DNA of 6,949 nt from the NCBI GenBank assembly GCA_002721105.1, contig PBJL01000019.1, positions 3,363-10,311 of the forward strand, read 5' to 3'. The notes beneath the pieces are model-generated. The model was not told the DNA's origin and made no database searches. It saw nothing but the letters and a program-made list of their open reading frames with translations. The first letter of the stretch is position 1. Every line of letters begins with the position of its first letter. The stretch comes from Acidiferrobacteraceae bacterium (GTDB taxonomy: Bacteria > Pseudomonadota > Gammaproteobacteria > Arenicellales > UBA868). Positions 1-5,285 of the stretch are shown here, piece by piece. The translations under genes and the position numbers were made by a program.

Positions 1-1047
1 TTTCCCGATAACACAATTATGGTCCACCCGGCTGGTTTCATGAACGAAATAATCCTTTGGTATATCGACAGAACCATCCATGCTCAACTGTGACTGGTGT
101 AGAACTTTCAGAACTTTGAGTCCTTCCCTACCGTTGGTGATGAAAGGTTTTCCCTTTATAGCGTTTACGAACGCTCGACATTCTTCAAGTAGGGGTTCTT
201 TCCAAGAAGAATTTAGATCAACTGGAATCCCGTCTTTTCTCTCTGGTACCGGTATTCCGTTTTGCCAGGTTATCTTATGGGGATAGAGGGTCAGTTTTTT
301 ATCTTTCGGAGCAGTATCCTCAAATACAGCCATCATATTCTGACCAACCACCACTAATTTCTGCTCTTTGAACGGGTGAAGCCAGGAAACAAAAATGTGA
401 GCGGAAACCCCACTGGGGAATTTCAAATGAGTTAGGGTAGTGTCTGAAATTCTTGGGTCCAAGATATTGGAACCATGCGCAGAGACTTCTTCGGGTTCCT
501 CGTTGACCAGGCTTAGTATAAGGGAAATATCATGCGGCGCGAAAGACCAGAGGATATTTTCCTCCTGACGGATTTTTCCGAGATTGAGTCGGTTAGAGTA
601 TATATATTGCAGTTTTCCTAACTCTCCGTCACCGATAATTTTCTTCAGATGTGTGATCGCAGGATGATAGTGCAGAATATGGCCGATAAAAAGAATCAGA
701 GATTTACTATTTGCTAGTTCTACTAAATCATTTCCTTCACTCTCCTTGAGAGCTAATGGTTTTTCCACGTAAACGTGTTTGTTGGCCATTAGGGCTTTTT
801 TAGCCATCGAGTAATGTGTCTCGGCTGGGGTGGCAATAGCAACAGCATTTACCTCTGGATGTGACAGTGTTTCATCGAAGGAAGCAGTTGTTTCAATGTT
901 TAGGTATTTGGTTCCCTCCCTTTGTCGAACATCCTCCGATGGGTCGCAAATGATTTTCAAAACGCCTAGTTGATGGAAGACTCGTGCTAAATTTTTACCC
1001 CAGAATCCAGCCCCGGCGAGTCCTATTTTTGTCTCTAATTTTTTCAA
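1..1047 (-). CDS. Gfo/Idh/MocA-family sugar oxidoreductase, probably fused to a beta-helix acetyltransferase; partial at the left edge
   Basis: The minus strand is open for 349 codons to the window edge. Visible features are a Rossmann motif GAGFWG (residues 12-17), the EKP signature at 95-97 (VYVEKPLAL) and APHDISL around His172, which are hallmarks of NAD(P)-dependent Gfo/Idh/MocA enzymes. The WbpB/WlbA branch oxidises UDP-GlcNAc(A)-type sugars at C3 in the cytoplasm for O-antigen or capsule synthesis. Residues 333-349 (YFVHETSRVDHNCVIGK) look like the first coil of a WbpD-type left-handed beta-helix N-acetyltransferase, so a fusion is inferred; most of that domain lies outside the window. 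There is no ATG start. An in-frame TAG lies at 1074-1072, and tandem TTG codons occur at 1050 and 1047. The purine-rich AGGGGAG (1060-1054) sits 6 nt from the second TTG, which I prefer. It diverges from the glycosyltransferase genes. The oxidoreductase family is near certain; substrate and fusion are inferred. Confidence 0.9.
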   Translation of the reverse strand, partial: MKKLETKIGLAGAGFWGKNLARVFHQLGVLKIICDPSEDVRQREGTKYLNIETTASFDETLSHPEVNAVAIATPAETHYSMAKKALMANKHVYVEKPLALKESEGNDLVELANSKSLILFIGHILHYHPAITHLKKIIGDGELGKLQYIYSNRLNLGKIRQEENILWSFAPHDISLILSLVNEEPEEVSAHGSNILDPRISDTTLTHLKFPSGVSAHIFVSWLHPFKEQKLVVVGQNMMAVFEDTAPKDKKLTLYPHKITWQNGIPVPERKDGIPVDLNSSWKEPLLEECRAFVNAIKGKPFITNGREGLKVLKVLHQSQLSMDGSVDIPKDYFVHETSRVDHNCVIGK

Positions 1048-1238
1048 CAAAATCTCCCCTAAAGATTTTTCCTAATAGCTCGATTTATTTTAATCGAATT
1101 ATCCAAAAATAATATTAGATTGGAATTTTTTATATGATCCTGAAATCTGATTCGATGCGGAATTAGTCGGAACTATGAAGATTATGCCAACAAGCTCCTG
1201 AGAGTTAGCCATACTTTCTTTTTTTGATGGCCCCATGG

Positions 1239-1342
1239 CGGAATCTAGGGTATAAATAACACCTACCAACTGAATCCTCGATAAAACTTATACCAAAAAC
1301 TGTGATTTACCAAAAGTTTTTAAGGCTTATACCCTGGTTCCG
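1239..1342. repeat. Inverted repeat pair CGGAATCTAGGGTATAA / TTATACCCTGGTTCCG
   Basis: The arm at 1239-1255 and the arm at 1327-1342 are reverse complements apart from one mismatch and one extra base. They are separated by about 71 nt. TTATACC, the inner part of the right arm, occurs once more inside the spacer (1288-1294). The right arm overlaps a short palindrome GTTCC-G-GGAAC (1337-1347). There is no transposase and no T-tract. It could be a folded RNA leader, a protein binding region or the remnant of a small mobile element. Confidence 0.45.
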
Positions 1343-1348
1343 GGAACA

Positions 1349-1406
1349 TAAATCCAAACGTTAATTGGTATGATGTGCAGTTAGATCTAAGAAAATGTTG
1401 GATTTA
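1349..1406. repeat. 9-bp perfect inverted repeat TAAATCCAA / TTGGATTTA
   Basis: The arms lie at 1349-1357 and 1398-1406, with 40 nt between them, immediately after the 1239-1342 pair. A 9-bp match in AT-rich DNA can occur by chance. Its position next to the other inverted repeats is the main reason to list it. Confidence 0.3.
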
Positions 1407-1473
1407 CCTGGGAGCTTTTCGTTAAAAAGATAGAAACATTTTTCAATATTGATAATAGTATTCATTATTAAAA

Positions 1474-1502
1474 TTGATTTTGATTCTCGTTTAATCTATA
1501 AT
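1474..1502 (+). promoter_or_regulatory. Sigma70-type promoter for the 1547-2905 unit
   Basis: TTGATT (1474-1479) and a perfect TATAAT (1497-1502) are separated by 17 nt. Transcription would start near 1509, giving a leader of roughly 40 nt that contains the AAGGGAGA ribosome binding site (1533-1540), six bases before the ATG at 1547. This is the best promoter match in the window. Confidence 0.65.
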
Positions 1503-1546
1503 TTCGCTAAATTTTTGAAATTACAAGGAAAAAAGGGAGAATAGTC

Positions 1547-1834
1547 ATGGCTTTTTTTAAAATTCTACATCCGAGTTATGACGCAGAAAAGATTAATCTT
1601 GAAATTCTAGCATCCTTGGAGAAAAGAGGTATTGAGGAAAAAGAGAGGAAGGATGTCGACAATTTTGGTATGAATGAATGGAAGGAGGAAATCCTTTCAA
1701 AGCCTATAAACAGATTTAAACTGATGTTTTTCAAAATGCCACGTTGGGTTATTCAGCTCGCCAGGCGCATCCCCTTTTACGATAACATCAGAAATTTTAT
1801 TCATAGAAAATTTCTCCACCTAGACCTGCCTTGA
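1547..1834 (+). CDS. Small basic helical protein of unknown function next to a glycosyltransferase
   Basis: This 95-residue protein starts at an ATG with a good ribosome binding site (AAGGGAGA, 6-nt spacing). The N-terminal part (residues 12-36) is charged and probably helical. Residues 53-90 form a basic, aromatic-rich stretch (FKLMFFKMPRWVIQLARRIP), suggesting amphipathic helices that could lie on the membrane. It has no signal peptide, no clear transmembrane span and no catalytic motif that I recognise. Similar N-terminal modules precede methyltransferase or glycosyltransferase domains in larger polysaccharide-locus proteins, so a role as a membrane-targeting or partner subunit is inferred, not shown. 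Its TGA lies 3 nt before the glycosyltransferase ATG, which has no clear Shine-Dalgarno, so translation of the two is probably coupled. Confidence 0.7.
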   Translation: MAFFKILHPSYDAEKINLEILASLEKRGIEEKERKDVDNFGMNEWKEEILSKPINRFKLMFFKMPRWVIQLARRIPFYDNIRNFIHRKFLHLDLP

Positions 1835-1837
1835 AGC

Positions 1838-2905
1838 ATGAGATCGATAAATCAATACAGTCCCTATATTCCGGATAACGATGCCGTTGGTAATAACATC
1901 AGGGCACTCCGGAAAATGTTTATAGATTTAGGTTTTGAATCAACCATTTTTCGCGGAGCAGAACAGGAGAAGTCTTGCTTTATAGGCATTGAACGTTACA
2001 TCGAAACTAATGATGAAGACTCTTGTCTAGTGATTCATTATTGTCTAGATGATCCTAAGCTAGATTTTATAAAGTCTTTACCAGGTAAAAAAATTCTTAT
2101 TTATCATAATATTACTCCGCCAAAATTTTTTGAAAAAGATTGGCCTGATTTAGCCAAAGCCTGTAAAGAAGGTCGAGAAAAGCTAAAATACTTTAAAGAT
2201 TGGGTTGATTGTGCCGTTGGAATTTCTGACTACAACTTGGCTGATTTAGAACAGTTCGGTATTAGCAAAGTTTTTAGAATTCCGTTATTGATTGATTTTG
2301 AGCAATATAAATTTCCGTCGAACCAGCACATTTTAAAAAAATTGAAGGGCGGTGATTTTACATCTTGGCTATTTGTTGGTCGAGTACAAGTTCATAAAAA
2401 ACACGATGATCTGATTAGAATTTTCCATTACTACCAAAAGTACATCAATCCAAAATCTCGCCTGAACTTAGTTGGCATGGAAGGTCAAGGTCGATGGCAC
2501 TCCAGTTTCCTAAAGCATTTAATTGAGCACCTTGGAGTAAAGGGAGTTACATTTACTGGGTCAATCTCACAGGAGGATTTGCTTGCGTATTACAAAGGCT
2601 CGGATTTATTCGTTTGTATGAGCGAGCATGAAGGATTGTGTGTTCCTCTAATAGAGGCTATGGTTTTTGGATTGCCAATTATTGCTTTTGATGCGGCAGC
2701 TGTTGGAGAAACAGTTGGTTCTGGCGGAATACTAATTGAAGAAAAAAAATTCGCTGAAGTGGCAGAATTGGCCCATTATCTTTTAAAAAATCAAAAGTTA
2801 AAAAACGATCTTATTAATAATCAGAAAGAAAGATTAAAAGCTTTTTCCGTCGATGAAATTTTTAAGGGATGGAAAGAAGTTTTGAAATTTGCCGAAGCAC
2901 TTTAG
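1838..2905 (+). CDS. GT-B fold glycosyltransferase (GT4/group 1 type)
   Basis: This 355-residue cytoplasmic enzyme is predicted to transfer a sugar from a nucleotide-sugar donor onto a growing surface glycan. The N-terminal acceptor domain shows the typical GDAxGN-like element NDAVGN (14-19) followed by an LRxxxxxLG helix. IYHNITPPKFF (88-98) marks the inter-domain cleft. The C-terminal donor domain begins near 176 with LFVGRVQVHKKHDDLI, carrying the Arg182 and Lys187/188 expected to contact donor phosphates. The EX7E motif is intact (Glu265 and Glu273 in EHEGLCVPLIE). Length is normal for the family. Donor, acceptor and linkage cannot be read from the sequence. The ATG lies 3 nt after the preceding stop and lacks a strong ribosome binding site, consistent with translational coupling to the small upstream gene. 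Confidence 0.93.
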   Translation: MRSINQYSPYIPDNDAVGNNIRALRKMFIDLGFESTIFRGAEQEKSCFIGIERYIETNDEDSCLVIHYCLDDPKLDFIKSLPGKKILIYHNITPPKFFEKDWPDLAKACKEGREKLKYFKDWVDCAVGISDYNLADLEQFGISKVFRIPLLIDFEQYKFPSNQHILKKLKGGDFTSWLFVGRVQVHKKHDDLIRIFHYYQKYINPKSRLNLVGMEGQGRWHSSFLKHLIEHLGVKGVTFTGSISQEDLLAYYKGSDLFVCMSEHEGLCVPLIEAMVFGLPIIAFDAAAVGETVGSGGILIEEKKFAEVAELAHYLLKNQKLKNDLINNQKERLKAFSVDEIFKGWKEVLKFAEAL

Positions 2906-2938
2906 TTAATGAGAGGTAAAAGCTTTAAAGATTTTAAA

Positions 2939-2968
2939 TTAAGCCTTTAAACTCAAACAAGATATAAT
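2939..2968 (+). promoter_or_regulatory. Possible promoter before the 126-residue gene
   Basis: A perfect TATAAT lies at 2963-2968 with a poor -35 (TTAAGC, 2939-2944) 18 nt upstream. It would give a short leader before the ATG at 3001. The preceding gene ends at 2905, so read-through from the glycosyltransferase promoter is equally possible. Confidence 0.3.
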
Positions 2969-3000
2969 AAATTCCGATTACAATGTTATTTTAGGCCAAA

Positions 3001-3381
3001 ATGAGCAAAGATTCTGAGATCAACATACGAAATGTAATTCATTCCATAAAGAGTAAATCTTATCTTCAGAATGCAGAAGGGTTTGTAGAACGCTTAGAAC
3101 AAACCAGAAAGATTTATGATTCCTACGATCTCCCAGATATTGAGGGAAAGTATTTAATACTTAACTTCTGGCCTTTCCGAACAGTCTTGAACTTTGTCTT
3201 CAGAGCTTTTCGTAAACTTTATGTATTACATTCAGTTGAGCAGCGAAAAGCATTTCACCTATTGATGGACGAGTATAAAGTATTATATTTTGCTTTAAGA
3301 GACTTGGAATCTAAAATCCAATCTGAGAAGCTTTACGATAAGGAAAGACAGCTTCATTACACTAATAAAAGAGACGCGTAG
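3001..3381 (+). CDS. Helical protein of unknown function, resembling the N-terminal module of glycan-locus enzymes
   Basis: This 126-residue protein starts at ATG with only a weak AGG (2993-2995) upstream. Residues 5-40 are predicted helical and charged. A DLPDIEG turn (43-49) is followed by a hydrophobic and basic stretch (52-75, with NFWPF and RAFRKLY), then HSVEQRKAFHLLMDEYKVL (77-95) and a coiled-coil-like tail (96-118). From memory, the order 'helix, IP/LP turn, basic aromatic helix, EQ..FN-like helix' is the pattern that often precedes a methyltransferase or glycosyltransferase domain in O-antigen and capsule loci; I could not check this by search. No catalytic domain follows here, and neither remaining frame continues past the stop. 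It is either a stand-alone accessory protein or the remnant of a larger gene. Confidence 0.6.
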   Translation: MSKDSEINIRNVIHSIKSKSYLQNAEGFVERLEQTRKIYDSYDLPDIEGKYLILNFWPFRTVLNFVFRAFRKLYVLHSVEQRKAFHLLMDEYKVLYFALRDLESKIQSEKLYDKERQLHYTNKRDA

Positions 3382-3535
3382 CTCCACTTTTTCTCACTTC
3401 AAACTTCATAATAAAGCGTTGATATATTTTTCTGCAAAAAAAAATATTTTAAGTATTATTTTATGAAATAGATTTTTAGAGATATTATCTAAAGGTATTT
3501 TGTAATTCCAGGTCCTAAAATCCTTATTTTCTAAA

Positions 3536-3568
3536 AGAGTGAGCTTTGAGAATCTTTAAGCTTACTTT
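3536..3568 (+). terminator. Weak hairpin followed by a T-rich stretch
   Basis: AGAGTGAGCTT (3536-3546) can pair with AAGCTTACTTT (3558-3568) over 11 pairs including two G-U pairs, with an 11-nt loop. CCTTTTAC follows instead of a clean U-run. It lies about 155 nt after the end of the 126-residue gene. It may end that transcript, but the stem is weak. Confidence 0.25.
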
Positions 3569-3697
3569 CCTTTTACTCCAATCTTCATTTCTACTAGCGT
3601 TTTTTTCCGAGGATAGTTATCAATCTTATTTTCATTTGATAACTCGATATAGCATCAGATAGCCCAACATTTCTCCGAAAATAATGGTTTTTACCTC

Positions 3698-3718
3698 TAT
3701 AATTAGAATCTATTCTAA
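3698..3718 (+). promoter_or_regulatory. -10 box overlapping a perfect palindrome, possible operator
   Basis: TTAGAATCTATTCTAA (3703-3718) is a perfect inverted repeat of two 7-bp arms around CT. A perfect TATAAT (3698-3703) abuts it. This layout is typical of a repressor dimer site placed at a promoter. The -35 region is poor and no promoter activity is proven. Confidence 0.35.
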
Positions 3719-3727
3719 CTTTAGATA

Positions 3728-3938
3728 AATTATAAAAATCAAATAAATCAAGTAATTATAAAAAAAATTAAAATAAATATGAGATTTTAATTGACAAAAT
3801 TGAAATAAAAGTTTAAATTTTATTTAAACATTTTTAATTCATTTTACTATATCGGGATTAAATCGCATTATTCAACAATTTTTATAAAAACACATTGCCG
3901 GACGGTGGATAAAGACTTTCCAGAATTATAAAAATCAA
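3728..3938. repeat. 15-bp direct repeat AATTATAAAAATCAA flanking the promoter region
   Basis: Identical copies lie at 3728-3742 and 3924-3938. A shorter copy, AATTATAAAAA, begins at 3754. The pair brackets the candidate promoter and ends just before the ribosome binding site of the 3954 gene. Low sequence complexity lowers the significance. Confidence 0.35.
3791..3829 (+). promoter_or_regulatory. Consensus -35 promoter with overlapping palindrome, candidate promoter of the secreted-protein gene
   Basis: A perfect -35 TTGACA (3791-3796) is followed after 17 nt by TAAATT (3814-3819). A perfect inverted repeat GTTTAAAT-TTT-ATTTAAAC (3811-3829) covers the -10 and the expected start site near 3826, so a repressor bound there would block the promoter. 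The leader to the ATG at 3954 would be about 130 nt. Confidence 0.5.
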
Positions 3939-3953
3939 TTGGAAGAGAATTTC

Positions 3954-4193
3954 ATGTTTAAGAAAACTCTAATTCATATCTCGTTATGTGTTTTTTTAAC
4001 TACCACTTCTTTTTCAAATCCACTAACAAAATTCACAAGCATTAATCCGGCAGAAGTTTGGGCGAATCCAACAATAAATTACACAAGTCTTAATCCATTT
4101 GTTCAGGATAATTTATTGATATTTAAATCAGAAAGGATAAATAGATGTCAGAATGATTTTTCTTTAAAAGAATTAAGCATATATCTTTACTGA
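3954..4193 (+). CDS. Small exported protein of unknown function
   Basis: The protein has 79 residues from ATG 3954, preceded by a good GGAAGAG ribosome binding site at 3941-3947 (6-nt spacing). A TTG at 3939 is in frame, but it would put the ribosome binding site inside the gene, so I prefer the ATG. The N-terminus is a clear Sec signal peptide: KK at 3-4, a hydrophobic core (ISLCVFLTTTSF, 9-20) and a plausible cleavage after Ser21 (S-F-S). No lipobox is present. The mature part holds two related hexapeptides, FTSINP (27-32) and YTSLNP (43-48), 16 residues apart. The tail is charged and has one Cys. I recognise no family. It may be a genuine small periplasmic or surface protein, or the surviving 5' end of a longer gene. 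It precedes the regulator gene on the same strand. Confidence 0.5.
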   Translation: MFKKTLIHISLCVFLTTTSFSNPLTKFTSINPAEVWANPTINYTSLNPFVQDNLLIFKSERINRCQNDFSLKELSIYLY

Positions 4194-4341
4194 TTTGACG
4201 ACTCGACCAATTCTGGAGGTGTTTGACCAAAAGATTGGCCTAACAAATTTTGAGAATAGTTTGACGGGAGTTCCAAAGAAGATTGATTAGACGATTAAAG
4301 ACACAGAATGCAGAATCTAACTTACTACAAAGGATAAGATA
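4194..4341 (+). promoter_or_regulatory. Leader of the MerR/B12-type regulator with spaced direct repeats
   Basis: TTTGAC occurs three times (4194-4199, 4222-4227, 4260-4265). GACCAA occurs at 4205-4210 and 4225-4230, exactly 20 bp apart, which places the copies on the same DNA face. MerR/CarH-type proteins commonly bind repeated sites upstream of their own gene, so autoregulation is a reasonable inference. I see no convincing sigma70 promoter here. AAAGGA (4329-4334) is the ribosome binding site, 7 nt before the ATG. Confidence 0.4.
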
Positions 4342-5256
4342 ATGCTCTCAGAGGAACAAGGAATTGATGAACATTTGACGATAGGGGAATTATCCCGACT
4401 AACCGGGATTACGACTCATACTTTAAGGGTATGGGAGAAAAGGTATGGTGCTCCCATTTCTGTTCGTTTGCCTTCTGGTCATCGTCGCTACGGAAAAAAA
4501 GAAGTTCTTAGGCTAAGGGCTATCGCAAAGGCGTTAGAGTCAGGTTATCGTGCCAGTAAGGTAGTAACTGGAACCCTAGAAGAGTTGCACAAACTTCTTG
4601 GCTTAACCCATCCCGATGATGAGGATGCGATTGATGATTTGTTACCGGATAAGGTCATTCGTGAATGGTTAGATTATGTAAAGGATTACGATAATGAGAA
4701 GCTTAGTAATAGTTTTCACGATTTATGGATCCAAATAGGTCCCTTAAATTTTGTCAACAATTATGTTGGAAAGTTTATTAAAAATATTGAACTCGGTTGG
4801 CAAGTTGGAGAAATAAGCATAGCTCAAGAACATTTTGCTTCGGAACATATTAGCTCATTTTTGTCCGGGAAATGGCGACGGCTTAACCAGTACAATGATG
4901 GGCATACTGCAATATTGACAACACTTCCAAACGATGGTTGTCAATTGGGTTTGATTATGTGTGCTGTTGTGACAACCTTGTATGGATTTAAGGTTGTATT
5001 TTTGGGTCCTAATACCCCATGCGAAGATATTGTTTCGTCTGTGAATTCTTGTAATTCAAACCTTGTTTGCGTGAGCATAACCACCTGTATAGATCTAGCA
5101 ACATCAGAGAGTCACTTATTTCAATTAAGAGGCTTATTGAATGAAGATGTGCAAATGGTTATAGGAGGAGCCGGGTCTCCAAATATGATTCCAGGAGTTA
5201 AAAAATATAATAATTTTATGGAATTTTCTAACTGGCTAGATAAATTAAAAAAATAA
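4342..5256 (+). CDS. MerR-type transcriptional regulator with B12-binding-like domain (CarH/LitR architecture), cobalt-ligand His replaced by Cys
   Basis: This 304-residue protein has three parts. Residues 11-80 are a MerR winged helix (LTIGELSRLTGITTHTLRVW, then RLPSGHRRY). Residues 100-182 form the four-helix bundle that caps the cofactor in CarH; its W-x9-EH signature is intact (Trp153, Glu163, His164). Residues 187-304 are a Rossmann-like cobalamin-binding fold with LGLIM, VSIT and IGG elements. Family members repress light-inducible genes in the dark with adenosylcobalamin bound. The E/D-x-H-x-x-G loop that supplies the lower cobalt ligand reads D198-G-C200-Q-L-G203, with a TGT codon at 4939-4941. 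The residue after Trp153, His132 in Thermus CarH, is Gln154. All six cysteines lie at 200, 207, 227, 237, 243 and 249. B12 binding by the standard mode is therefore doubtful. The fold is certain; the ligand is unknown. The SDR gene follows within 30 nt, probably in the same operon. Confidence 0.92.
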   Translation: MLSEEQGIDEHLTIGELSRLTGITTHTLRVWEKRYGAPISVRLPSGHRRYGKKEVLRLRAIAKALESGYRASKVVTGTLEELHKLLGLTHPDDEDAIDDLLPDKVIREWLDYVKDYDNEKLSNSFHDLWIQIGPLNFVNNYVGKFIKNIELGWQVGEISIAQEHFASEHISSFLSGKWRRLNQYNDGHTAILTTLPNDGCQLGLIMCAVVTTLYGFKVVFLGPNTPCEDIVSSVNSCNSNLVCVSITTCIDLATSESHLFQLRGLLNEDVQMVIGGAGSPNMIPGVKKYNNFMEFSNWLDKLKK

Positions 5257-5285
5257 ACTTACTTTTAATAATTGTGAGGGTTTTT

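Larger units (their letters stand above)
1051..1546. other. Non-coding gap between divergent polysaccharide genes
   Basis: I see no credible gene in either direction. The right end holds the promoter of the plus-strand glycosyltransferase unit. On the minus strand a weak promoter for the oxidoreductase is possible: GATAAT read leftward (plus 1103-1098) with TTCCAA 16 nt upstream (1125-1120). A small inverted repeat TCGATT/AATCGA (1080-1085 and 1092-1097) lies in its probable leader. The centre, 1239-1406, contains three inverted repeats, listed separately. Confidence 0.6.
3382..3953. other. AT-rich non-coding gap with operator-like sites
   Basis: I see no well-supported gene in these 570 bases. 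They contain a hairpin (3536-3568), two palindromes (3703-3718 and 3811-3829), a consensus -35 promoter (3791-3819) and a 15-bp direct repeat, each listed separately. A 38-codon reading frame from TTG 3546 to TAG 3662 encodes a signal-peptide-like start (RIFKLTFLLLQSSFLLAFF). It has no good ribosome binding site and overlaps the hairpin, so I do not call it a gene. Confidence 0.55.

Noticed and set aside
80..286. 68-codon plus-strand reading frame
   Set aside because: It lies antisense within the well-supported oxidoreductase gene and has no recognisable features.
3001..3381. Frameshifted continuation of the 126-residue gene into a catalytic domain
   Set aside because: The other two frames meet stops soon after 3381 and show no enzyme motifs downstream.
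3546..3662. 38-codon frame from TTG with a signal-peptide-like start
   Set aside because: Its start is a weak TTG without a good ribosome binding site, it overlaps a hairpin and it is very short; it is mentioned only as a possible remnant.
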